Below, one piece after another: positions 35,674 through 43,776 of a DNA stretch of 64,000 nucleotides (positions within the stretch are counted from its first letter, which is position 1; each line of letters begins with the position of its first letter). Source of the DNA: Candidatus Gastranaerophilales bacterium (GTDB taxonomy: Bacteria > Cyanobacteriota > Vampirovibrionia > Gastranaerophilales > Gastranaerophilaceae); assembly GCA_944324135.1 (NCBI GenBank), contig CALUVE010000003.1:47135-111134 (forward strand), written 5' to 3'. The notes beneath the pieces are model-generated. The model had not been told where the DNA came from and did no database searches. It saw only the letters and a list, made by a program, of their open reading frames with translations. The translations under genes and the position numbers were made by a program.

Positions 35674-37254
35674 TCAAAAATTTTCTTCAGTGAATATTGA
35701 ACCGTCAGGGAGGTATTCCTTTTTATTGTGCTGATATTCTTCAGATCTCAGCTGTCCTGTCGGATAAAAAGTCTTTTTGAAAGTTCTCTTGTCATCCCAT
35801 CCGCGGCTATCTCTGCTTGCTATAGATTTTGGAGTTTTTCCATCAGGATAATAAACTACATTGTATTGGATAAATTCATTATCTTTGTCCTCTCTTCTGT
35901 ACTTCTTTCCGTTTTCTATCTCATAGTAGCCAACTTTTCTATGTATTGTAAGTATATTGTCCGGGTCATCAAGATTTATTTCTGGTAATCTGTAGGTTCT
36001 TAGGTTTACAGAAGATACTTTTATCAAACCGGACAATTGTTTTGTTTTAATATTTCCTTTGTCATCATATTCAATATGCATTAAAGTTTCTTGATAATCA
36101 GGGTCTAGCTCGTGACGATAAATACCGAATTCTTTAATATTATGTTCTTTTAGATTGCTATTTTCATTATAAATTTTTTCATCACTTATATAGTGGCTGA
36201 ATATACTTATGTGATTAGGGTGTGGAGGTGTTTTAATGTCAGGCAGTTTTTTGGTTTCTTTAATTCGTTTTAGTTGACCATCACTAAAATATTCATATTC
36301 TTTTTCGGTCGTACAAAAATTAGTTTTGTTCTCCCGTTCTATTTCTGTTTTTTGTTTTATAGTGGTATCTGGGTTGAGTTTAAATTCTGTTTCTTTTGTC
36401 CCGTCAATTATTCCATATTTTATTAATTTACCGGTACTGTCATGAAAGGTATGAAATCTGGATTTTCCTAAATCGAAAAATACTTCGGAAGACTTATCTT
36501 CAGTGTAGTATTTGATTTTAATATTGTATTCTGCATTCAGAAGTTTATAGCGCGGATCTTTGGGGATTGTTTTAATTACAGCTTGTTTGCCTGTATTAGT
36601 CTCCTCCAATACAAAAGTTTTAACAGGGTAGGATCTGTTGAATTTATCCTCTAGATTATATCTTATATCATCGGAGTAAAGTTTATTTAAATGTGTTTTC
36701 AGTATATTATTTGCAGTTTGACTAAGTTGACTGTAGAACAATTTATCCAGTGCTGTTTTTATATCTTGTATTCTATTTTGGGAACTGATATTCGCATTAT
36801 CTTTTATTAATACGTTATCACCGTCAAAAATTATTTTTTGTTTCGGCGTATTTTTATCATTAATATTCAACTCGTAATAAACTTTATTGCCTTTGGATAC
36901 TCTGTTGAGTGTTGTATCACTGTCAGTGTGTTCTGATGCTGAAATTGTATGGTGGTAATCTAAAAAGCTTAAGTTATCGAGTTTCATTTGTAATGGAATA
37001 TTACTTGCATTCAATATGAAATTATAAAGTTGTTTTTTTATAATGTTTTCTTCTTTTGCTGCTGTTATGTCTAAAAATTCTTTTAATGTATTAAGCTGAT
37101 AGAGACTTGTTTCGGATAGATTATCCGGGTTTATATCTTGACCGCGGAAACTTACTGTGTCATTTAAGTATTTTAGCTGTTGTGTTGGCTCCGTCTTTTT
37201 ATGCGATATATATGGCGTTTTCCCTGCCATATAGGGTAATACTCTAATTTCCAT
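35674..37254 (-). CDS. Large unknown protein with YD/MORN-like strand repeats
   Basis: A 526-residue protein with no signal peptide. Near the N-terminus it has LNDTVSFRGQD, the short motif also seen in three nearby unknowns. The middle is helical and Lys/Asn rich. From about residue 300 it has repeated strand units with the form Y-x-x-D-G-x-L-K, for example YFSDGQLKRI, EYDDKGNIKTK, YYPDGKTPKSI, FYPTGQLRSEEY and YLPDGSIFTEE, resembling MORN_2 or YD repeats. Such repeats occur in surface, toxin and antitoxin-like proteins. AAAGGA precedes the ATG. Function unknown. Confidence 0.6.
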   Translation of the reverse strand: MEIRVLPYMAGKTPYISHKKTEPTQQLKYLNDTVSFRGQDINPDNLSETSLYQLNTLKEFLDITAAKEENIIKKQLYNFILNASNIPLQMKLDNLSFLDYHHTISASEHTDSDTTLNRVSKGNKVYYELNINDKNTPKQKIIFDGDNVLIKDNANISSQNRIQDIKTALDKLFYSQLSQTANNILKTHLNKLYSDDIRYNLEDKFNRSYPVKTFVLEETNTGKQAVIKTIPKDPRYKLLNAEYNIKIKYYTEDKSSEVFFDLGKSRFHTFHDSTGKLIKYGIIDGTKETEFKLNPDTTIKQKTEIERENKTNFCTTEKEYEYFSDGQLKRIKETKKLPDIKTPPHPNHISIFSHYISDEKIYNENSNLKEHNIKEFGIYRHELDPDYQETLMHIEYDDKGNIKTKQLSGLIKVSSVNLRTYRLPEINLDDPDNILTIHRKVGYYEIENGKKYRREDKDNEFIQYNVVYYPDGKTPKSIASRDSRGWDDKRTFKKTFYPTGQLRSEEYQHNKKEYLPDGSIFTEENF

Positions 37255-37506
37255 TACTATCCTTTCAGTGTGGATTAATACTTTTTTTGTTCAAAGGTAA
37301 GTGATAAAACTTTTTTGCTACTTTGTAAAGTTATCTTACAAATATATTATATTGATGCTTATTGAAATGTTTGTGCCGGCATGCTCTAAACTTATACATC
37401 ATCTTCAGTATATTATAAGTTTTTCCTCTTTTTAAATGATGTTACTGACTGTATATTGTATAGAATAGTAATATGTTAATTATTGAACAATATTTTGGGT
37501 AGATTA

Positions 37507-38334
37507 ATGGATCAGAGTTTTGATTTTACATCTTACAATAATATAAAAAGGCTTCCTGCCGAAGAATTGGAAAAACTCTGGCTGGAGTATTTTCAGGACA
37601 AAGATAACAAAACATTGAGAGATACTCTTATAGTTCAGTACATCTATCTAATACGTTATGTAGTCGGACGTGTGAAGGTCACCCTGCCTGCAACAATTTC
37701 TATAGAAGATATTGCCGGCTACGGCGTAGAGGGGCTTATTAATGCCGTGGAAAGATATTCGCCCCAGAAAAATACAAGGTTTGAAACTTATGCCCTGATA
37801 AGAATCAGAGGTACTATTCTTGATAAAATCAGAGCTGAAGATTTTCTCCCGCGTAGCGTCAGAAAAAAAATTAAAGACATAAAAGACGCTCAGGAAATTT
37901 TGAAACAAGAATTAGGACGCACTCCTACAACTTCTGAAGTCGCTCAATATCTGAATATGGACGTTGAAAAGATTAATCAGCTTCTATCAGAAGATACAAC
38001 GATGACTTCTATCTATGACAAACGCGGAAACGCCGACGATAGTGTAGAAATTATTGATACTATCGAAGATACTCACAAATTAACCCCTCATGAAGAAGTT
38101 GAAGAACAGAATGTTAAATCTGAACTGGAAAAAGCTCTGAAAAGACTTCCTGAACGCGAAAGAATTATAATGGTTTTGTATTATCAGGAGAATATGACTC
38201 TGAAAGAAATCGGTGCAACTATTAATATGTCAGAATCCCGTGTTTGCCAGCTCCACGCTCAAGGTATTATGAAATTGAAAAATATCCTCAGCGAAACAAG
38301 AGCTTCAAGACTTCGCCAGAGCATCATTGCCTAG
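37507..38334 (+). CDS. fliA: FliA-type (sigma-28) RNA polymerase sigma factor
   Basis: A 275-residue sigma-70 family factor of the FliA/WhiG type. Region 2 is at about 30-110 (DTLIVQYIYLIRYVVGRVKV, SIEDIAGYGVEGLINAVERYSP, RFETYALIRIRGTILDKIRAEDF), region 3 contains ELGRTPTTSEVAQYLNM, and region 4 has LPERERIIMVLYYQENMTLKEIGATINMSESRVCQLHAQG. FliA drives late flagellar genes; rod genes lie 2.2 kb downstream. ATG at 37507 is preferred to TTG at 37483. Its 3' end overlaps the convergent OmpA-like gene by 11 bp. Confidence 0.9.
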   Translation: MDQSFDFTSYNNIKRLPAEELEKLWLEYFQDKDNKTLRDTLIVQYIYLIRYVVGRVKVTLPATISIEDIAGYGVEGLINAVERYSPQKNTRFETYALIRIRGTILDKIRAEDFLPRSVRKKIKDIKDAQEILKQELGRTPTTSEVAQYLNMDVEKINQLLSEDTTMTSIYDKRGNADDSVEIIDTIEDTHKLTPHEEVEEQNVKSELEKALKRLPERERIIMVLYYQENMTLKEIGATINMSESRVCQLHAQGIMKLKNILSETRASRLRQSIIA

Positions 38335-38881
38335 TGTTTTTTGCATAATCCAGAAATACAAAATCTATTCTGTTGTTTATATGTATTTTTTTGTCGACAT
38401 TGTCAACTGCCGGCATGTATTCGCCAAACCCGAGGGTGAAGAGTCTGTTCGGCGCAATTCCTCCGTATTTGATAAAGTATTTTGTAATATTCCCGGCTCT
38501 TAATAACGAAAGTTCCCAGTCATATTCGTACGGTTTGCCCTCAAAATGGTTGTTTTCAGTGTGTCCCTCGATTACGCAGCGGGTCTTGGTCCTCTGGAGA
38601 ATTATCAAAAAATCATTTAGTATCCGTGTGCCGGAAAGCTTTATTTTAGTGCTTCCGTTGTTGAACAGATACTTTTCATCTACGCTTACAATAAGCCCCC
38701 GCGGAACTTTTGTGAATTTCATCATTTCTGAATACCCCGCGTTTTTCTTAAGATATTCTTCTATAAATTGTGCGTTTTCCGTATAAGTTTTTTCATTCTT
38801 GATAATTCTCATATCAGTATATGCTGAGGTCAGAACAACAGTCATAAGCAGCAAGAAAAATTGTATAAAAAATTTTTTCAA
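38324..38881 (-). CDS. OmpA/MotB-like peptidoglycan-binding protein
   Basis: A 185-residue protein with one N-terminal hydrophobic segment (FFIQFFLLLMTVVLTSAY) and a C-terminal OmpA-family domain: TRCVIEGHTENNHFEG, YDWELSLLRAGNITKYFIKYGG, RLFTLGFGEYMPAVDN and NNRIDFVF. The segment lacks the Asp that MotB uses in proton conduction, so a structural cell-wall tether is more likely than a stator. TTG at 38881 is chosen because GAGGTGGG lies just upstream; a longer reading to 38908 would include that site. It sits between fliA and the M16-like gene. Confidence 0.8.
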   Translation of the reverse strand: MKKFFIQFFLLLMTVVLTSAYTDMRIIKNEKTYTENAQFIEEYLKKNAGYSEMMKFTKVPRGLIVSVDEKYLFNNGSTKIKLSGTRILNDFLIILQRTKTRCVIEGHTENNHFEGKPYEYDWELSLLRAGNITKYFIKYGGIAPNRLFTLGFGEYMPAVDNVDKKIHINNRIDFVFLDYAKNTRQ

Positions 38882-38959
38882 TTTGCCCACCTCAAAATCA
38901 TAATACACTGATATTTGTATTATTCCTTATGCAGATTTTAATCTCTATTCCCTGACAAG

Positions 38960-40174
38960 TTAGGGTTTTAATATAGAAAGAACATAATTGTCATTCAGAT
39001 ATTTATTAGCACATTTTAGAATTTGTTCAGGGGTGACAGTTTGCAGCCTTTCTTTTGCTCTGTCGTTAAAGTCAAACCCGAGTCCCATAGCTGCATAGTG
39101 TGCTGATAATGTTGCCTGCTGGTTGTTATTTTCCTGTAAAAATGCCCATTTGCCGAGAAGATTATTTCTTGCATTATCAAGTTCTTCTATACTTACAGGT
39201 ATATTTTTAATTTTGTCTACTTCTTCCTTAAAACCATTTAAAGAGACTTCAATATTTTTCGGCTCGGTTGCAATGTATATTGAAAAATTGGCAGCGAGTT
39301 TCAAAGGTTCGTAAGAACTTCTTACCACATAAGCAAGCCCCTTTTTGTCTCTGAGTTCAAGGAACAATCTGGAAGAAAGTCCGCTTGCCCCTAAAATTAC
39401 ATTCAATAAAAGCAATGCCGGATAATCTTCGCTTTCAAATGTCGGAACAAACCAGCCCTGTACAATGTGTGCCTGATTTAAATCGGGTTTTATAATCTCT
39501 AGTTCTTTTTTACAATTTAGTGCCGGCGTATTTAATCCTATTTTTTCATCTCTGGAATTTTCAATATCACCGAGTCTGCTGTTTACAACATCAAAAACTT
39601 CTTCATAAGGAATATCTCCTACAAAAGAGATTACCTTTTTGCTGTTTGAAAGAATTTTTTTATAAGCGTTTACAACATCGTCTTTTGTAATATTATCAAT
39701 GTTTTCAAGGATTTTGGTGAATGTATGTCCGTAGTAGTGTCCGTCATAAAGATTTCTGTAAAAATTTTCCAGTACTTTTGTTCTGGACGCATCTAATTCG
39801 GCAACAATTTCTCCTCTCATTTTTTCCAGTTCTTTATTGAAATCTTCGAAAGTTACGTTTTTGACTATATCCGCAAGCAGTTCAACAGCTTTGGAAAAAT
39901 CTTCATTGAGAGAAACAAACTTAAATCTTAAATAATCATGTCTTAATTCAACAGCCAATTCAATCGCATATTTATCCAATTCTTCCGCCAGTTGTTCAGC
40001 CGTGTAAGTAGTTGTTCCCTGCATTGCGAGTCTGCTCATTAAAGAGTGTACTCCCGGTATATTTTCCGGCTCGTTAATAGAAAAATTTAAACATAAAGCT
40101 GCTCTTGGCGTGTCAGCATTATTTTTATATGCAAAATCAATATTGTTATTCAAATTTGAAAGTTTTATGCCCAT
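38960..40174 (-). CDS. M16-family peptidase-like protein, catalytic motif absent
   Basis: A 404-residue protein with the two-domain M16 fold. The family Zn motif HxxEH should occur near residue 45, but here the region reads GVHSLMSRLAMQGTTTY with no EH. Other features are kept: RGEIVAELDASR, YGHTFTKILENI, SFVGDIPYEEVFDVV, HIVQGWFVPTFESEDYPALLLLN and RSSYEPLKLAANFSIY. M16 proteins act as pairs with one inactive subunit, so this is likely the inactive partner. Its companion is not in the window. Confidence 0.8.
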   Translation of the reverse strand: MGIKLSNLNNNIDFAYKNNADTPRAALCLNFSINEPENIPGVHSLMSRLAMQGTTTYTAEQLAEELDKYAIELAVELRHDYLRFKFVSLNEDFSKAVELLADIVKNVTFEDFNKELEKMRGEIVAELDASRTKVLENFYRNLYDGHYYGHTFTKILENIDNITKDDVVNAYKKILSNSKKVISFVGDIPYEEVFDVVNSRLGDIENSRDEKIGLNTPALNCKKELEIIKPDLNQAHIVQGWFVPTFESEDYPALLLLNVILGASGLSSRLFLELRDKKGLAYVVRSSYEPLKLAANFSIYIATEPKNIEVSLNGFKEEVDKIKNIPVSIEELDNARNNLLGKWAFLQENNNQQATLSAHYAAMGLGFDFNDRAKERLQTVTPEQILKCANKYLNDNYVLSILKP

Positions 40175-40563
40175 ATAAATTTATCTCTCCCGATTAAAAA
40201 TTCTACCGTAATATTAGCATATTGAAATAAAAAAAACAAACTTTTAATATCGGGACTTATGTATATATTTCCACCAAATATTATTAAAAGATAAGCATAA
40301 TGTCATTGCGAATGACGGATTGACTTCCGTGTTTCGGAATCTTACCACCGGCAAGACTCTGAAACAAGTTCAGGGTGACAATTTAGCTATTATTAGTGGA
40401 ATTTGCTACATAAGTTCCTTAATATCTGCATGTTGACTTTTGCAAAAACATCATTAAACAGAAAAACAAAAAGTCATACAAATGGATGAATTTCAAAAAA
40501 AATATTAATTACCGGTGAAATTTGTACCGTTTGTACGATTAGGAAAGTAGTAGAGGTACGATA
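40175..40563. other. 389-bp intergenic region before the flagellar operon
   Basis: AT-rich DNA without a gene. It holds a repeat-like element at 40301-40380 that opens TGTCATTGCGAATGAC and ends AAGTTCAGGGTGACA, reminiscent of the GTCATTCTGAGC repeats at 62 kb. The flagellar promoter should lie in its last 150 bp; no clear sigma-28 site was seen. Confidence 0.7.
40301..40380. repeat. REP-like intergenic element
   Basis: The 80-nt stretch starts with the palindrome GTCATT-gcg-AATGAC (40302-40316) and ends with CAGGGTGACA, giving TGTCA...TGACA ends. It includes ACTCTGAAACAAGTTCAGGG. It looks like a degenerate member of a dispersed palindromic repeat family. Confidence 0.5.
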
Positions 40564-41262
40564 ATGAAGATAAACGGCGGAATCCGGTATGTAGAAAAAG
40601 GAATAACAGCATCATTAAGGGCGATGCATGTCCAGACTGAACTTATCGGTATGACAAATGAAAACATAAACGGGTTTGATAAAATAGGTTATCAAAGGAA
40701 AGAACCTGTAGTATCATCATTGACCGAGTTTATCGGCGTGCACGGACTTTCTCAAACCATAGACGACAAGGTCGGACGTATTGCGTTATCAGACAATCCG
40801 CTTGATATCGCAATTGCAACAAAAGGTTATTTCCAAACTCAAACTCCCGATGGTGTGAAATTAACAAGAGACGGGCGTTTTAAGATTGATAAAGAAGGAA
40901 ATCTTTTAACTTTAGAAAATCATAACGTGCTTGCCAATACCGGTATGCCAATAAAATTACCTTATGTTCCGGAAAAGTTATCTGATATCAAAGTCAGTGA
41001 AAACGGGCTTGTAAGCGTTATGAATCCGGAAAATGGCAAACTTGAAAAAGCCGGATATATCGGAGTTGTAGACAGCAACGGTATGTTGTTGATGGAACCG
41101 CAGATAAAGCAGGGGTACAATGAATATTCAAACGTTGCCCTCCAAAACGAATTTATCGGGATGATGCCTATTATCAGAAATTTTGAAGCAAACAGACAGA
41201 TTTTCATGATTCAAAACCAAAATCTGCAAAAAGTAATATCCCAGCTGGGCTCAGTATCATAA
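40564..41262 (+). CDS. flgF: Flagellar basal-body rod protein, FlgF-like, divergent
   Basis: A 232-residue protein of the hook/rod (FlgE/F/G) family. KGYFQTQTPDGVKLTRDGRFKID is the family's central loop; the C-terminal helix ends NEFIGMMPIIRNFEANRQIF. The N-terminal signature normally reading NNLANVNTxGYK is altered to NENINGFDKIGYQRK, so it is divergent. It is the first gene of the cluster, and FlgF is the most likely rod role, but FlgG cannot be excluded. AGAGGT precedes the ATG. Confidence 0.75.
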   Translation: MKINGGIRYVEKGITASLRAMHVQTELIGMTNENINGFDKIGYQRKEPVVSSLTEFIGVHGLSQTIDDKVGRIALSDNPLDIAIATKGYFQTQTPDGVKLTRDGRFKIDKEGNLLTLENHNVLANTGMPIKLPYVPEKLSDIKVSENGLVSVMNPENGKLEKAGYIGVVDSNGMLLMEPQIKQGYNEYSNVALQNEFIGMMPIIRNFEANRQIFMIQNQNLQKVISQLGSVS

Positions 41263-41294
41263 GGATTTAGTTAAATAAGAGAGGAATATAAACA

Positions 41295-42011
41295 ATGTAC
41301 AGCATGCAAGGTATAGTCAGAAGAAGCATAGACAACGCAATCAACCAGTTTGAAAGACTCGGACGGGTTGGCAACAATCTTGCGAACTTCAACACCAGAG
41401 GTTATAAGACCGTAAACTTTGAGCAAATGCTTCATGAGGACGGATACCTGACAGGTGCAATAAGAACAGATTACAAGCAGGGGTCAATACAGATTACCAG
41501 CAATCCTTATGATGTTGCGATAGACGGAGTCGGATTTATCCCTGTATTTTCGCCGTCAGGTGAAGTCGCATATACAAGAGATGGTGCATTCAAACAAGGA
41601 CGAGATGGATATCTGGTTACAAATGATGACTGGATTGTCGGCAATGGTATCAAAATTCCGACAAACTGCTACAAGTTTGACATAAAGCCAAACGGTGATG
41701 TAGTGGCTTATAGCGCGGTCGATGATGCAAATCCGAAGCTTCTCGGCAATATTCCGCTTGTAAGATTTGAAAACCCGCAGGGGCTTGAACAATATGGCAG
41801 AAACAAATTGATTCCAAACGAAGAAGCCGGAAAAGCTATTTTAGTAAAAAATCATGACTGTTTCCGTCAGAACAATCTGGAAAATTCAAACACAAGCATA
41901 TATAACGGCGTAACAGACATGCTGAGATTAAACGCGTCAATGCTTGCGAGTACCAGAATGATAAAAGTGGTCGATGATATGTATAACAAGGCAATCAATA
42001 TCAGAGAATAG
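41295..42011 (+). CDS. flgG: Flagellar basal-body rod protein, FlgG-like
   Basis: A 238-residue distal-rod protein. RVGNNLANFNTRGYKTVNFEQM is the standard signature at about residues 25-45; DGVGFIPVFSPSGEVAYTRDGAFKQGRDGYLV follows, and the C-terminal helix DMLRLNASMLASTRMIKVVDDMYNKAINI closes it. It is 22 residues or so shorter than typical FlgG. It lies 32 bp after the FlgF-like gene. The extracytoplasmic rod assembles from FlgB, FlgC, FlgF and FlgG, all four of which are present here. Confidence 0.85.
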   Translation: MYSMQGIVRRSIDNAINQFERLGRVGNNLANFNTRGYKTVNFEQMLHEDGYLTGAIRTDYKQGSIQITSNPYDVAIDGVGFIPVFSPSGEVAYTRDGAFKQGRDGYLVTNDDWIVGNGIKIPTNCYKFDIKPNGDVVAYSAVDDANPKLLGNIPLVRFENPQGLEQYGRNKLIPNEEAGKAILVKNHDCFRQNNLENSNTSIYNGVTDMLRLNASMLASTRMIKVVDDMYNKAINIRE

Positions 42012-42032
42012 GTAATGGAGGATTAGCGCAAA

Positions 42033-42380
42033 ATGTTTACATCTCTGGATAATATGGGTAAAGTTACCCTGATGATGGATTTGATATCCCAAAGACAGCG
42101 TGCTCTGGGTGCAAACCTTGCTAATATAGACACTCCGGGTTATGTCAGAAGAGACATAAATTTCGGGGATTACCTGAATTCAATGAACAGTCCGCTTGAA
42201 ACCAAATTATCAGAAGCACTGGGGCCGTCAGGCGTAATTGAAGAACGACATTATGAAGAGATTGATCCTGCGCAGGAGTTAATGAAAATTCAACAGAACT
42301 CCATATTATACACAATGGCGACGCGGAGAATGACAAATATTGTAACAGAAATGAAAACAGTAATAAACGTAGGTAAATAA
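42033..42380 (+). CDS. flgB: Flagellar proximal rod protein FlgB
   Basis: A 115-residue FlgB, the innermost rod component at the MS ring. The motif RQRALGANLANIDTPGYVRRDINF is at residues about 18-42, and QNSILYTMATRRMTNIVTEMKTVI is the C-terminal helix. It is followed by flgC in the normal pairing. GGAGGATTAGCGCAAA precedes the ATG. Confidence 0.93.
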   Translation: MFTSLDNMGKVTLMMDLISQRQRALGANLANIDTPGYVRRDINFGDYLNSMNSPLETKLSEALGPSGVIEERHYEEIDPAQELMKIQQNSILYTMATRRMTNIVTEMKTVINVGK

Positions 42381-42411
42381 TAAAAACTGACGAAAAGACA
42401 GGAGCAAAAAA

Positions 42412-42855
42412 ATGTCAATAATGGAATCAATGAATATCGGATCACATGCCTTAAAAGCCCATGGGCTGAGGTTAGATATTCATGCAAAAAACATAGCGAA
42501 CGTAGACACCCCGAATTATGTAAGAAGAATTCCGGTATTGAATGCGACGGAGGACATATCATTTCACGGGTTAATGAATGCGATGAAAGAGGACGTATTC
42601 GGGGTAGGAACACTGCCGTATGTCCAGGGCGGGGTAGTATTTAACGGCTGTGTGGAAGATCCGACATTAGGCGATAAAATATACAAACCAGGTCATCCTG
42701 ACGCAGATGCAGAGGGATATATAAGGGCATCTAACGTAAACGCCATGGTTGATATGGCGGATGCGATTATGGCACAGAGAGCTTACGAGGCAAACCTTGC
42801 AGTCATAAATATTTCAAAATCAATGGCGCAAAGAGCCTTAGAAATTGGTAAATAG
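42412..42855 (+). CDS. flgC: Flagellar proximal rod protein FlgC
   Basis: A 147-residue FlgC rod protein. GLRLDIHAKNIANVDTPNYVRR is the N-terminal signature, YIRASNVNAMVDMADAIMAQRAYEANLAVIN the C-terminal one, with the conserved ...MAQRAYEAN of the family. fliE normally follows flgC, but here a terminator follows at 42880. AGGAGCAAAAAA precedes the start. Confidence 0.93.
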   Translation: MSIMESMNIGSHALKAHGLRLDIHAKNIANVDTPNYVRRIPVLNATEDISFHGLMNAMKEDVFGVGTLPYVQGGVVFNGCVEDPTLGDKIYKPGHPDADAEGYIRASNVNAMVDMADAIMAQRAYEANLAVINISKSMAQRALEIGK

Positions 42856-42879
42856 GGAATAATTGAGTAAAGTACATTT

Positions 42880-42910
42880 AAAAACCTGCATTAAATTATG
42901 CAGGTTTTTA
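42880..42910 (+). terminator. Terminator of the flagellar cluster
   Basis: AAAAACCTGCAT (42880-42891) pairs with ATGCAGGTTTTT (42898-42909), a 12-bp perfect stem with its own U-tract. Confidence 0.88.
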
Positions 42911-42920
42911 AAATTTGGTA

Positions 42921-42949
42921 TTTACAGTAAAAAACTTTTATGTTAGGAT
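42921..42949 (+). promoter_or_regulatory. Promoter of the tRNA-Leu transcript
   Basis: TTTACA (42921-42926) and TAGGAT (42944-42949) are 17 bp apart. Transcription would start near 42956, at the first base of the branched palindrome. Confidence 0.55.
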
Positions 42950-42955
42950 TTTTGA

Positions 42956-43029
42956 GTGGCAAGGACTCCGTTTTTTTGATTGAGTATCAAAAAAATGGAG
43001 GGTACGAGTAAAGCGAGTACATCCGCCAC
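42956..43029 (+). ncRNA. Three-way-junction RNA element upstream of tRNA-Leu
   Basis: GTGGC (42956-42960) pairs with GCCAC (43025-43029), and GGA with TCC inside it. Within, CTCCG-TTTTTTTGAT pairs with ATCAAAAAAA-TGGAG around a TGAGT loop (15 bp, one G-U), and GTAC pairs with GTAC in a second arm. The result is a compact branched fold. No coding potential. Confidence 0.5.
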
Positions 43030-43072
43030 AAGCAATTAATGAAAATAGTGAAAATTTAATAGAAAAGTTTAT

Positions 43073-43157
43073 GTCGATGTGGCGGAATCGGTATACGCGC
43101 ACGTTTGAGGGGCGTGTGGAGAAATCCTTGGGGGTTCAAGTCCCCCCATCGACACCA
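43073..43157 (+). tRNA. tRNA-Leu (GAG)
   Basis: An 85-nt type II tRNA with an encoded CCA end. The acceptor is GTCGATG/CATCGAC, the anticodon loop is TTGAGGG with anticodon GAG, the variable arm is about 12 nt, and the T arm is GGGGGTTCAAGTCCCCC. A terminator follows at 43162. Confidence 0.95.
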
Positions 43158-43161
43158 TAAT

Positions 43162-43186
43162 AAGACTCCAGTAAGGAGTCTTTTTT
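43162..43186 (+). terminator. Terminator after tRNA-Leu
   Basis: AAGACTCC pairs with GGAGTCTT around AGTAA, followed by TTTT. Confidence 0.88.
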
Positions 43187-43221
43187 AATGCTTGTTGATT
43201 GTAATGGGATGCAGTCTGTAG

Positions 43222-43238
43222 GTCAGGCAATGCCTGAC
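43222..43238. repeat. 8-bp palindrome near the ogt 3' end
   Basis: GTCAGGCA-A-TGCCTGAC is a perfect 8-bp inverted repeat. There is no U-tract on either strand, so it is not a standard terminator; it looks like a small dispersed palindrome. Confidence 0.45.
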
Positions 43239-43251
43239 AATAACTTCTTTT

Positions 43252-43764
43252 TTATTTGATTGTTAAATCAGCATTTTCCAGTTCAAGCAGTTTTATTTTG
43301 TTCCGGATTCCGCCGGCGTAGCCTGTGAGGCTGCCATTTTTACCGACAACTCTGTGGCAGGGGATTATAATAGATATCGGGTTGTGTCCGACAGCTCCGC
43401 CGACTGCCTGCGCGGACATCCTTTCTAAACCGCGTCGTGCAGCTAGTTTTTGGGCAATATCGCCATAGGTTGTGGTTTTGCCGTATGGAATTTCGCAGAG
43501 AATTCTCCAGACCTCCTGCCTGAACTCATTCCCGCGTGGGGCAAGTTTTAGCTCTGAAATTGCCGGATTTTCACCTTTAAAATATCTGTCTAACCAGTTT
43601 TTTGTAACTGCAAATATTTTTAAACAGGAGTTTTCTATCAGTTCTTCTGTAATACCGTGAGCAAAATATTTTTGTCCCTCGAGCCACAGCCCGACAAGAT
43701 TTTCCCCATCAGAGGCAAGTGTAAGTTCTCCGATAGGAGAAGTGTACAAGGCTTTGTAAAGCAT
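43252..43764 (-). CDS. ogt: Methylated-DNA-[protein]-cysteine S-methyltransferase
   Basis: Suicide repair protein that removes alkyl groups from O6-alkylguanine. The acceptor Cys is in SIIIPCHRVVGKNGSLTGYAGG; RQEVWRILCEIPYGKTTTYGDIA is the recognition helix region. The 170-residue length suits Ogt/MGMT, with an N-terminal RNase H-like domain. AGGAG precedes the ATG, 12 bp after the minus-strand prepilin-like gene, so the two are cotranscribed. Confidence 0.93.
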   Translation of the reverse strand: MLYKALYTSPIGELTLASDGENLVGLWLEGQKYFAHGITEELIENSCLKIFAVTKNWLDRYFKGENPAISELKLAPRGNEFRQEVWRILCEIPYGKTTTYGDIAQKLAARRGLERMSAQAVGGAVGHNPISIIIPCHRVVGKNGSLTGYAGGIRNKIKLLELENADLTIK

Positions 43765-43776
43765 AAAATCTCCTGA

